This document shows positions 25,791 to 35,100 of a stretch of DNA of 64,000 bases, piece by piece (the first letter of the stretch is position 1; every line of letters starts with the position of its first letter). The notes under the pieces were generated by a model. The model made no database searches, was not told where the DNA came from, and saw only the letters and a list, made by a program, of their open reading frames with translations. The stretch is from Clostridium_AW sp040797845 (GTDB taxonomy: Bacteria; Bacillota; Clostridia; Clostridiales; Clostridiaceae), in NCBI GenBank assembly GCA_040797845.1, contig JBFNFA010000002.1, positions 1-64,000 of the forward strand, written 5' to 3'. The translations under genes and the position numbers were made by a program.

Positions 25791-27095
25791 TTAACACTCT
25801 TTTATTATTCCTAACTTTTTAAAGACTTCAACTCCATAATTTAAATATTGTACAGCCTCACTTTCTTTACCATAATCTATATAAAATTTTCCTATCATAA
25901 TTGATATCTCTGCCGCTTCTTTTAAATAATTTATATTTTTAACAAAGTTTAAAGCCATTAGTAGGGAACTCTCAGCTTCCTTTAAGTCTCCTTGCAACAT
26001 ATGAACTCTATATTTTAATAAATAGTATTGTATTAATGCACTATTATCTCCATCTTTCATACTTTCTATAATCTCATCTAGGGTTGTCTTAGCATTTTTT
26101 ACATCTTTTAGTTTAATGTAATTTTCACATATATTAACTAAAGTTTCAATAAGCTTTGAATCCTTTATATTTCTTCTTATTTCTTTTGCCTTATTTAAAT
26201 GAATAAACGATTCTTCTATATTATCAAATTGATAGAATAACTTTCCTAAATTATTTTCAATTTGAGCAACATAAACTTCATCATTTATTTCTTTATATAA
26301 AGCTAGCGTTTTTTTAGAATATTTTATGGCATTATCTATATCGCCCTTTTTATTATATTGTTCTGATATCATTAATAACGTACTTGCATAAGATTTTTTA
26401 TCATCAATCTGTTTGAACTTTTCCTTTGCTAGAAATGAATAATCTATGGCTTTTCCAACGTTTTCTAAAGCATATTGAACATTTGCCATGCTATAATAAA
26501 TTTCTCCTAACAAAAAGTCGTTACCTATATTATTATCAGTATAAACCTTTTCAGCCTGTTGAAAATAGCTTGCTGAAGAGTGATATGCTTTTAGTTTTAA
26601 AGTTATCTTACCTAAATTTACAAAGGTATTTATTATTTCTTCATACCTATTTTCTTTTATAAAAATTACATTAGCAGATAAGAAAAATTGTTGAGCTATG
26701 GTCATTTCACCTTTATTCATGTATATTGATGCTCTTAGATAAGAGATTCTAGCCTTTCTATAATCTAAATTATATTTTTCCGCGTAAAAAAAGGCCTGTT
26801 CAATATATTGTTCTCCTAAGCAAAAATCCTTATTTAATATGTGTGATTCAGCTATGTTCTCATAATAGGTGCATATTTTTTCTGCTTGCGTCTCTTCAGA
26901 TTCCATTAAATACTCTACTGTAGTATTTAAGGCCACAGCTAAATACTCTAGTAAATCCATACTAGGATTAGATTTACCTGATTCTACAAGACTTATTTGG
27001 CCCGGAGTAATCCTATCACCTGCTAAATCTTTTAAAGTCATATTCAGTTCTTTTCTTGTTCTTTTAATTTTTTCACCTAGTGACAATATTTCCAT
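25791..27095 (-). CDS. XRE-TPR transcription regulator (upstream copy)
   Basis: 434 residues. XRE helix-turn-helix at about 6-62 (LGEKIKRTRKELNMTLKDLA and ITPGQISLVESGKSNPSMDL), which matches the canonical HTH pattern better than its neighbour. About nine TPR units follow (for example ASYFQQAEKVYTDNNIGNDF, AIDYSFLAKEKFKQID, AIKYSKKTLALYKEINDEVY). Paralogous to the next gene, with the shared start MEILS-x-GEKI. A clear GGAAG site precedes the ATG. The target promoters are unknown. Confidence 0.9.
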   Translation of the reverse strand: MEILSLGEKIKRTRKELNMTLKDLAGDRITPGQISLVESGKSNPSMDLLEYLAVALNTTVEYLMESEETQAEKICTYYENIAESHILNKDFCLGEQYIEQAFFYAEKYNLDYRKARISYLRASIYMNKGEMTIAQQFFLSANVIFIKENRYEEIINTFVNLGKITLKLKAYHSSASYFQQAEKVYTDNNIGNDFLLGEIYYSMANVQYALENVGKAIDYSFLAKEKFKQIDDKKSYASTLLMISEQYNKKGDIDNAIKYSKKTLALYKEINDEVYVAQIENNLGKLFYQFDNIEESFIHLNKAKEIRRNIKDSKLIETLVNICENYIKLKDVKNAKTTLDEIIESMKDGDNSALIQYYLLKYRVHMLQGDLKEAESSLLMALNFVKNINYLKEAAEISIMIGKFYIDYGKESEAVQYLNYGVEVFKKLGIIKEC

Positions 27096-27306
27096 AGTCC
27101 ACTCTTCCTTTACTTGAAAATTTATATTAATTACATTTAATCTATTACAAATACTAGTATATTATAACATATTTTAACGATGTATAATTGAAATAAATGA
27201 AAATTATAAGAAAATTATATAAATACATATAACTTTCTTACTTTTTTTATTGTTATTGTCATTATAAAACAAATTTATGATTTTTATGTAAAAATAAAGA
27301 ACACTA

Positions 27307-27337
27307 AAAAGGGAAGTAATTTCTTCACTTCCCTTTT
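27307..27337 (-). terminator. Terminator of the small YtxH-like gene
   Basis: AAAAGGGAAGT/ACTTCCCTTTT with a 9-base loop lies 7 bases past the stop codon, with a T-tract on the minus strand. Confidence 0.88.
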
Positions 27338-27343
27338 AATACG

Positions 27344-27508
27344 TTATTTCATCCATCTCATCATTCCTGCATAAGCTTCTTCTGCACTGTTTCTTATATA
27401 TCTATTAGCCCTTCTCATTTTTCTTTTTGTGTTTCTGTCCATATCGGGCATTAATAGCATTGTCGCAGCTGCTCCAAGTACCATTCCTGTTATAATTCTA
27501 TTACGCAT
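27344..27508 (-). CDS. Small basic membrane-associated protein
   Basis: 54 residues. GGAGAGGTG lies 7 bases before the ATG. The N-terminus is a short hydrophobic helix (RIITGMVLGAAATMLLM, residues 4-20), followed by PDMDRNTKRKMRRANRYI and an amphipathic tail ending WMK. It resembles the small glycine/alanine-helix plus basic-tail proteins (YtxH-like) common in clostridia, often annotated as hypothetical. It has its own ribosome binding site and terminator, so it is a real single gene. Confidence 0.82.
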   Translation of the reverse strand: MRNRIITGMVLGAAATMLLMPDMDRNTKRKMRRANRYIRNSAEEAYAGMMRWMK

Positions 27509-27603
27509 AATCCATCACCTCTCCTATATAGAATACAATAATAGATTATGCAATTTATAATTTTTTAATCTATTAATTTGATGGAATTTATTTCATATAA
27601 AAT

Positions 27604-28062
27604 TTAAATTTCGTTTTTTAACATTTCATCCATGGCTTCATTAGCCAGTTTATCGCATCTATTGTTATACTCATTATCAGAGTGACCTTTCACTTTAATA
27701 AACTTTACATGGTGATAGTCCAATAATTCTATTAACTTCTCCCATAATTCTCTATTTTTTACGGGTTCTTTTGAAGAAGTCCTCCATCCATTTTTAAGCC
27801 AAGAATCAATCCACTTATTATTTATCGCATTTACCACATAAGCAGAATCGCTATAAAGCTGGACTTCACAAGGCTCTTTAAGCATATTTAGAGCTTCTAT
27901 AACAGCCGTTAATTCCATAATATTATTTGTAGTATTTTTTACTGCCTTTTTTACCTCTCTTTTATGCTCATTGTACATAAGAACTATGCCATATGCACCG
28001 ATAGTGTTCTCTTTTCCGTTACCTCTACAAGCCCCATCAGTGTATATCGTAATTTTTTTCAT
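27604..28062 (-). CDS. rnhA: Ribonuclease HI
   Basis: 152 residues, the usual size of bacterial RNase HI. It cleaves the RNA strand of RNA-DNA hybrids. The four acidic catalytic residues can be placed: Asp in IYTDGACRGNG (residue 8), Glu in IMELTAVIEAL (about 49), Asp in QLYSDSAYVVNA (about 71) and Asp in NNRCDKLANEAMD (about 138). The handle region with WIDSWLKNGWRTSSKEPVKN is present. GGGAGG precedes the ATG. It lies 56 bases from the YkvA-like gene upstream. Confidence 0.95.
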   Translation of the reverse strand: MKKITIYTDGACRGNGKENTIGAYGIVLMYNEHKREVKKAVKNTTNNIMELTAVIEALNMLKEPCEVQLYSDSAYVVNAINNKWIDSWLKNGWRTSSKEPVKNRELWEKLIELLDYHHVKFIKVKGHSDNEYNNRCDKLANEAMDEMLKNEI

Positions 28063-28118
28063 TAAAACTTTTTCCTCCCTTTAGCTATCTATTTACTTAA
28101 TACCCTAAAAGCATATTT

Positions 28119-29108
28119 TTATACACTTAAATTTTCTTTAACTTCTTCTTGTTCTACTTCTCTTGAATTCATTTTGCTGATATCTTTATTAAATCCCTTC
28201 ACTGTACCTATTAATCTTGTTACATTATCAGTGCCCACCAAAGCAGATATATATTTAGTACCTTCTTTTATAGTTATTATTATATCTTTATCTCCTTGCC
28301 AATTCTGAAGAATAATTTCTTCTGGTATATCATTTAGTAGAGAATTCAGACCATAAAAAGCTATTGCTATATCATCTATTTTACCTATTAATGGTATAAA
28401 GTCCGGTAAAATATCAAATGGTAATGCTAAATATGAAATAGTTCCAGCAACTTTAGCCTTGGTGACAGTGCTAACTCTTTTGTCCCTTAACAATCTCCAA
28501 AGTAGTGCTACAATATCAGGTATAATCATTCCATATTCTATAATTTTCTCATACTTATCTGGAATCCTTTGTTCAACTTCGTTTCTAATTTCAGTATAGC
28601 AATCATCTTGAGGAATATAATCCTCATTTTCTTCTTTTTTTTCAAATTTTAAAGTTTCTTTATCTTGAGTGTACACTATATTCTCTATTTCTGCTTCTAG
28701 AGAACCCTCAAACAAAGTTACAGATTTTAAATCGAAATTAATATATGGCACTAGTTTTGCTATTGTATTAATATCTACTGATAAAGTTTCTTTTCCCGCT
28801 TTAACTCCATACTCTTCAAAATCTTTTAATACCTTGTTTAACGCAAAGTTTTTAATCCCATTTATTATGCCTATCTTAGCTACCTTTACTTTTAATATGC
28901 TTACATTCAGTAAATTATCTTTTATACTTCCAATAGCTAAATTTGCTGAAAAGGGAATATTAACTACCTTTTTATAGCTTCCTTCTACAGTTATAAATTC
29001 ATTTATTGATACTTTATTAAACTCTAATCCTTCAACCTTAATAAATTCTTTTAATGCTCCTAAAATATCTTCTTCTTTTATTAAAGCTTTTACTGATGAA
29101 ATTTTCAT
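28119..29108 (-). CDS. YkvA (DUF1232)-domain protein
   Basis: 329 residues. The region about 195-250 holds the DUF1232 signature: LWRLLRDKRVS, then KVAGTISYLALPFDILPDFI followed by PLIGKIDDIAIAFYGL. The first 160 residues form an unrecognised alpha/beta domain with IPFSANLAIGSIKDNLLNVS; it resembles no family I know. DUF1232 proteins are membrane-associated and of unknown function. GGGGGG precedes the ATG, and rnhA follows on the same strand. Confidence 0.8.
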   Translation of the reverse strand: MKISSVKALIKEEDILGALKEFIKVEGLEFNKVSINEFITVEGSYKKVVNIPFSANLAIGSIKDNLLNVSILKVKVAKIGIINGIKNFALNKVLKDFEEYGVKAGKETLSVDINTIAKLVPYINFDLKSVTLFEGSLEAEIENIVYTQDKETLKFEKKEENEDYIPQDDCYTEIRNEVEQRIPDKYEKIIEYGMIIPDIVALLWRLLRDKRVSTVTKAKVAGTISYLALPFDILPDFIPLIGKIDDIAIAFYGLNSLLNDIPEEIILQNWQGDKDIIITIKEGTKYISALVGTDNVTRLIGTVKGFNKDISKMNSREVEQEEVKENLSV

Positions 29109-29347
29109 ATTATCCCCCCGCTTTTAAATATAAGGGGTGTTCCCCCTAGCTTTATTTACATATTATTCAATAGTATTTATATATTAAAGTATACAGCAAA
29201 AATTAATTTCTGCAATAATATACATAATTTACTATAGAAAATTTTATGATTTTCATTGGACTATTATATAAAAATATTATAATATATTGCTGAAATGAGG
29301 ATTATGTCGAATTTCGCTATATATTTTTATCTAAAGGAGGTATATAG

Positions 29348-31102
29348 ATGAGCAAAATTAAGCAAAAGCATATATATATTCCTATAATTACAGCGGTTAT
29401 ATCCTTAATGTTATTAGTAGGAGTAAACTTCATTTTTAAATCTACAGGTAATAAAAGTTATACAGAATTTTTAGCAGATCTATCAAATAAAAAAGTATCT
29501 ACAGTATATCTTACAAATACACCTACCATTAAAATTAAGCTAACAGATGGTAAAATATATGAAACAGATAATCCTAGAATGGATAACTTTAAGGAAACTA
29601 TGTTAAAGTCAGGAGTGAAGGTTTCGGAAAACGCACCTTCAAACACTGTTAATATTGTTTTTACGTCAGCCTTTATGATTTCAATAATTTCATTGATAGT
29701 TGGATTGGTTAAATCATCAAATATAGCTTCACGAGGAATGCTATCCGTAGATTCTCTAGACACTTCTGCTACAGAAGATATACCTTTTAATTTTAATAAT
29801 GTAGCTGGTAATGAAGAGGCGAAAGAAAGTGTTATGGATGTAGTAGATTTTATAAAAAACCCCGAAAAATATAGTTCCTATGGTGCAAGAATGCCTAGAG
29901 GGGTCATATTATATGGCGAACCTGGTACTGGAAAAACTCTTTTAGCTAAAGCTGTAGCTGGTGAAGCTAATGTTCCTTTCTATGCCATGTCAGGTTCAGA
30001 TTTCGTACAAGTTTATGTAGGGGTTGGTGCTAGTAGAATAAGACAGCTATTTAAAAAGGCAAGAGGTCACGGAAAAGCTGTTATCTTTATAGATGAAATT
30101 GATGCCATAGGTAAAAAAAGAGATAATTCAAAAAATGGTGGATCTGATGAGAGAGATCAAACTTTAAATGCCCTATTAACTGAAATGTCAGGTTTTAATG
30201 AAAAAGAAGGGATAATAATTATGGCAGCAACGAATAGATTAGACATGCTAGATGAAGCCTTATTAAGACCAGGTAGATTTGATAGACATATTGAAGTGTC
30301 ACTGCCAGACTTAAGTGCTAGAAAAAAGATTTTATCACTTCATTTAAAAAATAAACCAACAAATAATATAGATATTGAAAACTGGTCACATAAAACTGCT
30401 TATTTCTCAGGTGCTAAACTAGAGAGTCTTGTAAATGAAGCTGCTATAATTGCTTGTAAAGAAAATAGTTCCTTTATTGAAAATTCACATTTAGATAAAG
30501 CTTATTCAATAGTTATGGCAGGATATGAGAAACAAAATAGGGATTATATAAAGGAAAAAGATAGAGAGATAACAGCTTATCATGAAGCGGGACATGCCTT
30601 GGTATCACTTAAAGCTCTTCCTAATGAAAGAGTTGATAAAGTAACAATTATTCCAAGTACTAAAGGAGCAGGTGGGTACACTATAAGTATACCTGAAGAT
30701 AGCATGTACCAAAGCAAAGACTATTTAGAAAAAAGAATTATGGTACTGCTAGGTGGAAGAGCTGCCGAAGATTTGAAGTTTGGACAAAACTCAATAACTA
30801 CTGGTGCGCATAGTGACTTAAAACAATGTACTAATATAGCCTTCCACATGGTAACACAATACGGAATGGGAGAAACTTTAGGTTTACTAAATATGCAACA
30901 GCTAATGGATCTTAATATAAATCAAGATAAAATAATACTTGAATGCAAAAATCTTGTAGACAGGTTATATGAAGAAACAAAAGAGCTTTTAGCTAAAGAA
31001 ATATCCTCTCTAGAAGAAATATCTACAAAACTTCTAGACAAAGAAACCCTACACCATGATGAATTAATGAGGATAGTTCACACATTTTCACCTCTAAACT
31101 AA
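29348..31102 (+). CDS. FtsH-type ATP-dependent membrane protease (paralogue)
   Basis: 584 residues, slightly shorter than the 600-650 of housekeeping FtsH. Two membrane helices (about 11-30 and 105-124) flank a small outer domain. The AAA module has GEPGTGKTLLAKAVAGEA near residue 195, pore motif FVQVYVGVGASRIR, Walker B AVIFIDEIDAIG and the second region of homology AATNRLDMLDEALLRPGRFD. The zinc protease site is AYHEAGHALV near 414, with the third ligand Asp in TTGAHSDLKQ. It is therefore complete. It stands alone, not next to hpt/tilS where clostridial ftsH usually lies, so it is probably a paralogue. AAGGAGG precedes the ATG. Confidence 0.9.
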   Translation: MSKIKQKHIYIPIITAVISLMLLVGVNFIFKSTGNKSYTEFLADLSNKKVSTVYLTNTPTIKIKLTDGKIYETDNPRMDNFKETMLKSGVKVSENAPSNTVNIVFTSAFMISIISLIVGLVKSSNIASRGMLSVDSLDTSATEDIPFNFNNVAGNEEAKESVMDVVDFIKNPEKYSSYGARMPRGVILYGEPGTGKTLLAKAVAGEANVPFYAMSGSDFVQVYVGVGASRIRQLFKKARGHGKAVIFIDEIDAIGKKRDNSKNGGSDERDQTLNALLTEMSGFNEKEGIIIMAATNRLDMLDEALLRPGRFDRHIEVSLPDLSARKKILSLHLKNKPTNNIDIENWSHKTAYFSGAKLESLVNEAAIIACKENSSFIENSHLDKAYSIVMAGYEKQNRDYIKEKDREITAYHEAGHALVSLKALPNERVDKVTIIPSTKGAGGYTISIPEDSMYQSKDYLEKRIMVLLGGRAAEDLKFGQNSITTGAHSDLKQCTNIAFHMVTQYGMGETLGLLNMQQLMDLNINQDKIILECKNLVDRLYEETKELLAKEISSLEEISTKLLDKETLHHDELMRIVHTFSPLN

Positions 31103-31124
31103 TGAAATATACGAGGAAGTATGC

Positions 31125-31210
31125 GGGGACAGTTCACTCATTTTTAACTAAGTTCAATAAAATAAACAGAGAAAAAACAGGGGATTTGAATGAACCGTCC
31201 CCTGTTTTTT
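31125..31210. repeat. REPIN 2 with an inner terminator stem
   Basis: GGGGACAGTTCACTCATTTT (31125-31144) faces TTTGAATGAACCGTCCCC (core 31192-31202). Inside the second half AAAAAACAGGGG (31172-31183) pairs with CCCCTGTTTTTT (31199-31210), a 12-bp stem with T-runs on both strands. The element lies between the convergent FtsH and rhomboid genes and should terminate both. Confidence 0.85.
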
Positions 31211-32270
31211 ACTTTTCTATGCTTCCTATAAATATAAATGATATGATTAAACCACCAATTAGCCCGCCAATGTGGCCTAAGTTATCTACATTTGCTATTG
31301 AAAATCCAATAATTAAGTTTATAAATATAACTGACATTATATTGTTTATAAACCCTCTACCAATCCTATCTTTATACTTCAATGCCATTACAGCGCAAGC
31401 TCCAAGCAATCCAAAAATTGAACCTGATGCTCCAATTGATATACTTGGTGAAAACATATACGAAAAAGTAGATGAAACTATACCTGACACTAGATATATG
31501 AATGCATATTTCCATTTACCGTACACTTTCTCTACAAAGGGCCCTATTGAATACAAAGCATACATATTAAATCCTAAATGCACTATTCCCCCATGAAGAA
31601 AAGTACATGTCAGTAATCTATAGTACTGCCCTCTATCAATTAAAGGATTGAACTTTGCACCTAAAAATACTAACACATTAACATTGCTATCTATTAAATT
31701 TCCTGATAAAAAAGCTGTTATTATATACATAAATATGTTAATTCCTATAAATATATATGTGATTGTAGCTTTTTCTAAACCTCTTTTTCTATTCACATTA
31801 TTGCTGCTATTATTTGCTTTAACATTTATATAATATGATATTAGATTAATGAGCTCTTCATTATCTCTTGTATAATAAAATATTCTATCTGCATTTTCAT
31901 TTAATATAACACAAGATTTATCTATATTATAAGAATTATATGTTGAACTATACTGAGAAGATTCATTATTAATCTGGTTAATATAGTTTTCAACCCATTG
32001 ATAATCGTCGGTAAAGAATATTTTAGTCATAGTTACATTACTAATATTTAAATTATCCTGTAAATCCCTTATGATCCATTGATCATTTTTATTATCATAG
32101 TATTCATAACATAATAAAATAACTTTATGATTATATTCATCTATTTCTTTTACTAATATCCATTTACTCATAATTCCTGAGTAATCTATATTTAGTTCTT
32201 GTATAGAGTAGCCTAGATTTTTTACACATCCCTCTAATACAAGATTTATAAATTTATCTCTATCCTTCAT
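31209..32270 (-). CDS. Rhomboid-family intramembrane serine protease
   Basis: 353 residues. The C-terminal half (about 170-350) has six to seven membrane helices with rhomboid motifs: TCTFLHGGIVHLGFNMYAL, the catalytic Ser in SIGASGSIFGLLGA, and the catalytic His in NVDNLGHIGGLIGG. The N-terminal 165 residues are soluble and of unknown fold. It cleaves membrane helices of unidentified substrates. GGGAG lies before the ATG. It is convergent with the FtsH paralogue, so two membrane proteases lie side by side. Confidence 0.92.
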   Translation of the reverse strand: MKDRDKFINLVLEGCVKNLGYSIQELNIDYSGIMSKWILVKEIDEYNHKVILLCYEYYDNKNDQWIIRDLQDNLNISNVTMTKIFFTDDYQWVENYINQINNESSQYSSTYNSYNIDKSCVILNENADRIFYYTRDNEELINLISYYINVKANNSSNNVNRKRGLEKATITYIFIGINIFMYIITAFLSGNLIDSNVNVLVFLGAKFNPLIDRGQYYRLLTCTFLHGGIVHLGFNMYALYSIGPFVEKVYGKWKYAFIYLVSGIVSSTFSYMFSPSISIGASGSIFGLLGACAVMALKYKDRIGRGFINNIMSVIFINLIIGFSIANVDNLGHIGGLIGGLIISFIFIGSIEK

Positions 32271-32386
32271 TTCTATTAATCTCCCTTTTCAAACAGTAGT
32301 GTTGATAAAACTAATATATACTATTATATATTAATTTTATCAACATTACCTTTATAAACTGAAAATTTATTTTAGTTGAATTTCAT

Positions 32387-32397
32387 GACCCGTCCCC
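32387..32397 (+). repeat. Single REP copy
   Basis: TTTCATGACCCGTCCCCAAC lies upstream of the rhomboid gene, about 115 bases before its start codon, with no inverted partner nearby. Confidence 0.8.
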
Positions 32398-32420
32398 AAC
32401 TTCCATCTATATATTTTAAA

Positions 32421-32460
32421 GAGCTGTCAACTTGCTTATATAATTAATAGTCGACAGCTC
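32421..32460 (-). terminator. Terminator of the HD-GYP gene
   Basis: GAGCTGTC/GACAGCTC closes a 24-base loop just after the HD-GYP stop, with AAAGA/TCTTTT extending the stem. Confidence 0.7.
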
Positions 32461-32475
32461 TCTTTTATTCTTATT

Positions 32476-33534
32476 TCAAACTAAAGATAAAATTACAACA
32501 CTTGGATTTAATATTAAGTCTATTTCATAAAATGGTATTGGTGATTTTGTTTTACTATCATATAATACCCTTACCACTGGTCTATCTGGGAAACCTTTAT
32601 TTTGCCTTACTACATACCCTTCTTCACCAGTTGAAAGGCTTACACAGCTACCTAATGGATAAATTGCAAAGGTTTCTTTAAAGTTCATTACAAGTTTTTC
32701 ATCAAATATTGCACCAGAACCTGCTAGAATTAACTCATAAGCATCATTAGGACTAAATTTTTTTCTATAACATCTATCATTACTTATTGCATCAAATACG
32801 TCACAAATACATACTACTTTAGCAAATTTAGAAATATTATTGTTTACTAGTCCATAAGGATATCCTCTACCATCAACTCTCTCATGATGCTGCTCAACAA
32901 TATCAATTATATCACCAGATATTGAATAGTTTTTTCTTAATATTTCCCCGCCATAAATCGTGTGTTTTTTTATTTCATTAAATTCTTCTTCGCTTAACTT
33001 ATCCTCTTTATTTAAAATGGTTATAGGCACCTTAGTTTTACCTACATCATGAAGAACAGCTCCAATTCCTAAGTCTTTTATCTCTTTTTCTTTAAATCCA
33101 GCTGAAAGTCCCAGAAAAGAAGACATTATGCACGTATCCAAAGAATGAATATATGTATAATTATCATAAGTTTTGATATCATATATACTTTTGTTTACAT
33201 CTCCCATTTCAATTATGTATTGCACAAGGTCCTCTACAACGTTTAAAGTCTGGCGTAATTCTTTGCCATTACAACTATGAATATTTTTAATTATTTGAGA
33301 CATGCTTTGCATTGTAAATTGTTTTAATTCTACTAGTTGCTCATCTTCAAGGACTACATCTTCAAGTCTTTTATCTTCAATATAAACATAATATACGCCT
33401 ATTTCTTTTAGTTTCTTTATATAGCTATTTGAAAGCTTAACTCCTGCTTTCAAGAGTATTTTCCCATCACTAGTTAAGATACTTTTTCCCAGTACCTCAT
33501 TATTCTTTACACGATTAATAAACTCAAGTCTCAT
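32476..33534 (-). CDS. HD-GYP domain protein (probable c-di-GMP phosphodiesterase)
   Basis: 352 residues from the ATG at 33534, which follows AAGGAGA by 6 bases; a longer frame to 33558 lacks a site. The N-terminal 110 residues are unrecognised and could sense a signal (DUF3391-like position). The HD-GYP domain has VLHDVGKTKVP, EFNEIKKHTIYGGEIL, IVEQHHERVDGRGYPYGL and ICDVFDAISNDRCYRK, which includes the HD pair and the GYP loop (here GRGYP). Family members hydrolyse cyclic di-GMP. It has its own terminator. Confidence 0.92.
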   Translation of the reverse strand: MRLEFINRVKNNEVLGKSILTSDGKILLKAGVKLSNSYIKKLKEIGVYYVYIEDKRLEDVVLEDEQLVELKQFTMQSMSQIIKNIHSCNGKELRQTLNVVEDLVQYIIEMGDVNKSIYDIKTYDNYTYIHSLDTCIMSSFLGLSAGFKEKEIKDLGIGAVLHDVGKTKVPITILNKEDKLSEEEFNEIKKHTIYGGEILRKNYSISGDIIDIVEQHHERVDGRGYPYGLVNNNISKFAKVVCICDVFDAISNDRCYRKKFSPNDAYELILAGSGAIFDEKLVMNFKETFAIYPLGSCVSLSTGEEGYVVRQNKGFPDRPVVRVLYDSKTKSPIPFYEIDLILNPSVVILSLV

Positions 33535-33702
33535 GATTATTCTCCTTAAAAATAACATTTACATAAAAACAAGCATACTAATACTGGTTTAGTCATCTAA
33601 CTATGATAATAACATAGTGCATTCATGAAATAAATACAAAATTAGAATAATTTTGTCAAAAATATTGTTCAATTGGCAAAATAATTATAGGTAATACACA
33701 CA

Positions 33703-34095
33703 TTATAAATATTCATCTTTTTTCAACTTAATTTCTTCAAAAACTCTATTAATTTCATTTTTAATCAAATAGCAAATTTCGCTTAATTTATTTTCCAATT
33801 CTTCGATATCTTCTATATAGTCAAACTTAATTAACCATGTTGGGTTATATTCATCATCTATATATTCTATATAATAGCCCTTATCCTTAAATATTTCCTC
33901 ATTAAAACAATCATAAATAGCAGTATATTCCCATTCCTCAACATCATCCTTTGTATCGAAGTATAAATTTATATTTTCTCCATCGTAGAAAAATTGAGTT
34001 ATATATTCTGCTCCTTCATCAACCTTATAACTACCTAACTCTTTTACAAAAATGTTATTTTCTTTTTCCATTAAAATAAGTGATGAAAATTCCAT
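33703..34095 (-). CDS. Unknown acidic protein
   Basis: 130 residues, very acidic and rich in Tyr and Glu, starting MEFSSLILMEKENNIFVKEL after GGGAGGAG. The middle, FFYDGENINLYFDTKDDVEE then WEYTAIYDCF, and a C-terminal helical EELENKLSEICYLIKNEINR segment suggest a small alpha/beta protein. I believe homologues are common in clostridia but I cannot name the family with confidence. It is a monocistronic gene. Confidence 0.75.
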   Translation of the reverse strand: MEFSSLILMEKENNIFVKELGSYKVDEGAEYITQFFYDGENINLYFDTKDDVEEWEYTAIYDCFNEEIFKDKGYYIEYIDDEYNPTWLIKFDYIEDIEELENKLSEICYLIKNEINRVFEEIKLKKDEYL

Positions 34096-34261
34096 TTAAA
34101 CTCCTCCCTTCTATAAATAATTTACTTTTTACCATTTTTTGTATATAATGTAATTGTATATTTATAATAAATATTATATATGTAATTAAACACAATTTAT
34201 TTATCGTAGTAAATAGAAATTTATTAAATACTTGCAAATATTTTATCACGAGGTGACTTCA

Positions 34262-34615
34262 ATGAAAATAAAGAAAATGAAGAAAATCAAGAATAAACAC
34301 AAGTATAATTTAATTATATTTATAGTAATTTTACTGATTTTAGCTTTCATAAGAATAAGAATTATACGAATAAACAGCAGAGAAATAACTTATTCGGTAG
34401 AGAGATATGTAACAAGTGGCATATTTAATCGTAATAAACTGAATCATGTGAACAACTTTCACATAACATTTTCTGATGGAAAAATTGCTGTTGTACAAGT
34501 TATTGGACCACAAAAAAAGTCTCCTTACAAAAAGATAAAATATGATGTTCTAGTTGAGAAAAACTCAAAAGGAATTTGGAAAGTAAAAAAACTATACCAA
34601 ATTCCTGAAAGTTAA
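34262..34615 (+). CDS. Unknown single-pass membrane protein
   Basis: 117 residues from the ATG at 34262, chosen because GAGGTGA lies 5 bases before it. A strongly basic N-terminus (KIKKMKKIKNKHKY) precedes one membrane helix (about 17-35), so the C-terminal domain of about 80 residues probably faces outside. That domain (ITFSDGKIAVVQVIGPQKKS, then YDVLVEKNSKGIWKVKKLY) reads like a small NTF2-like or beta-sheet fold. I recognise no family. It ends 3 bases before the convergent fur-family stop. Confidence 0.75.
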   Translation: MKIKKMKKIKNKHKYNLIIFIVILLILAFIRIRIIRINSREITYSVERYVTSGIFNRNKLNHVNNFHITFSDGKIAVVQVIGPQKKSPYKKIKYDVLVEKNSKGIWKVKKLYQIPES

Positions 34616-34618
34616 TAG

Positions 34619-35038
34619 TTATTCTTTAACTAGGCAATCTTTGCAGACTCCTTTGAACTTTACATTAACCTCTTGTTCAGCTAGGGTAAATCCTGTTTTA
34701 TTTTTAATAATTTGTTCTAATTGTTGAATTGGGCAATCAATTTCAACTTCTTTATGACAAATAGTACATTCTAACAGATGGGTATGTTTATTATGATTTA
34801 TTATATAATTATATTTACCATCTCCAATATCAAATTTATCCACAATACCTTTGTTGTTCAACAATTCTAGATTTCTATAAACCGTAGATAAATCAATATT
34901 ACATCCATTATTCTTACACTTATCATGAATGTACTCAGCTGTTACCCCAACACTGCAATCTTTTAATACTTCAACTATTTTTATTCTTCCTTTTGTTATC
35001 TTAATATTATTTAATCTTAGAAACTTATCTATGCTCAT
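34619..35038 (-). CDS. Fur-family metal-responsive repressor
   Basis: 139 residues. Winged helix at 1-80 (NNIKITKGRIKIVEVLKDCS, then IDLSTVYRNLELLNNKGIVD) and a dimerisation domain with metal ligands: HNKHTHLLECTICHKEV (His cluster and the first CxxC) and GVCKDCLVKE (second CxxC). The structural zinc site is complete. Whether it is Fur, Zur or PerR cannot be read safely. An 8-1-8 palindrome lies 17 bases before the ATG. The MntP-like exporter gene upstream on the same strand hints at a metal link. Confidence 0.9.
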   Translation of the reverse strand: MSIDKFLRLNNIKITKGRIKIVEVLKDCSVGVTAEYIHDKCKNNGCNIDLSTVYRNLELLNNKGIVDKFDIGDGKYNYIINHNKHTHLLECTICHKEVEIDCPIQQLEQIIKNKTGFTLAEQEVNVKFKGVCKDCLVKE

Positions 35039-35054
35039 ATTATCACCTTATACT

Positions 35055-35071
35055 TATAATAAATTATTATA
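35055..35071. promoter_or_regulatory. Possible Fur-family operator
   Basis: TATAATAAATTATTATA is a perfect 8-1-8 palindrome 17-33 bases upstream of the fur-family start. Fur-type boxes have 7-1-7 symmetry, but the half-site does not match the usual TGATAAT or TTATAAT exactly. The region is AT-rich, so chance is possible. Confidence 0.35.
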
Positions 35072-35100
35072 TCATAAATATACTATATTAATCCTAATTT

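Noticed and set aside
31102..31596. 164-codon plus-strand frame
   Set aside because: It is antisense to the rhomboid gene and crosses the REPIN terminator; no binding site.
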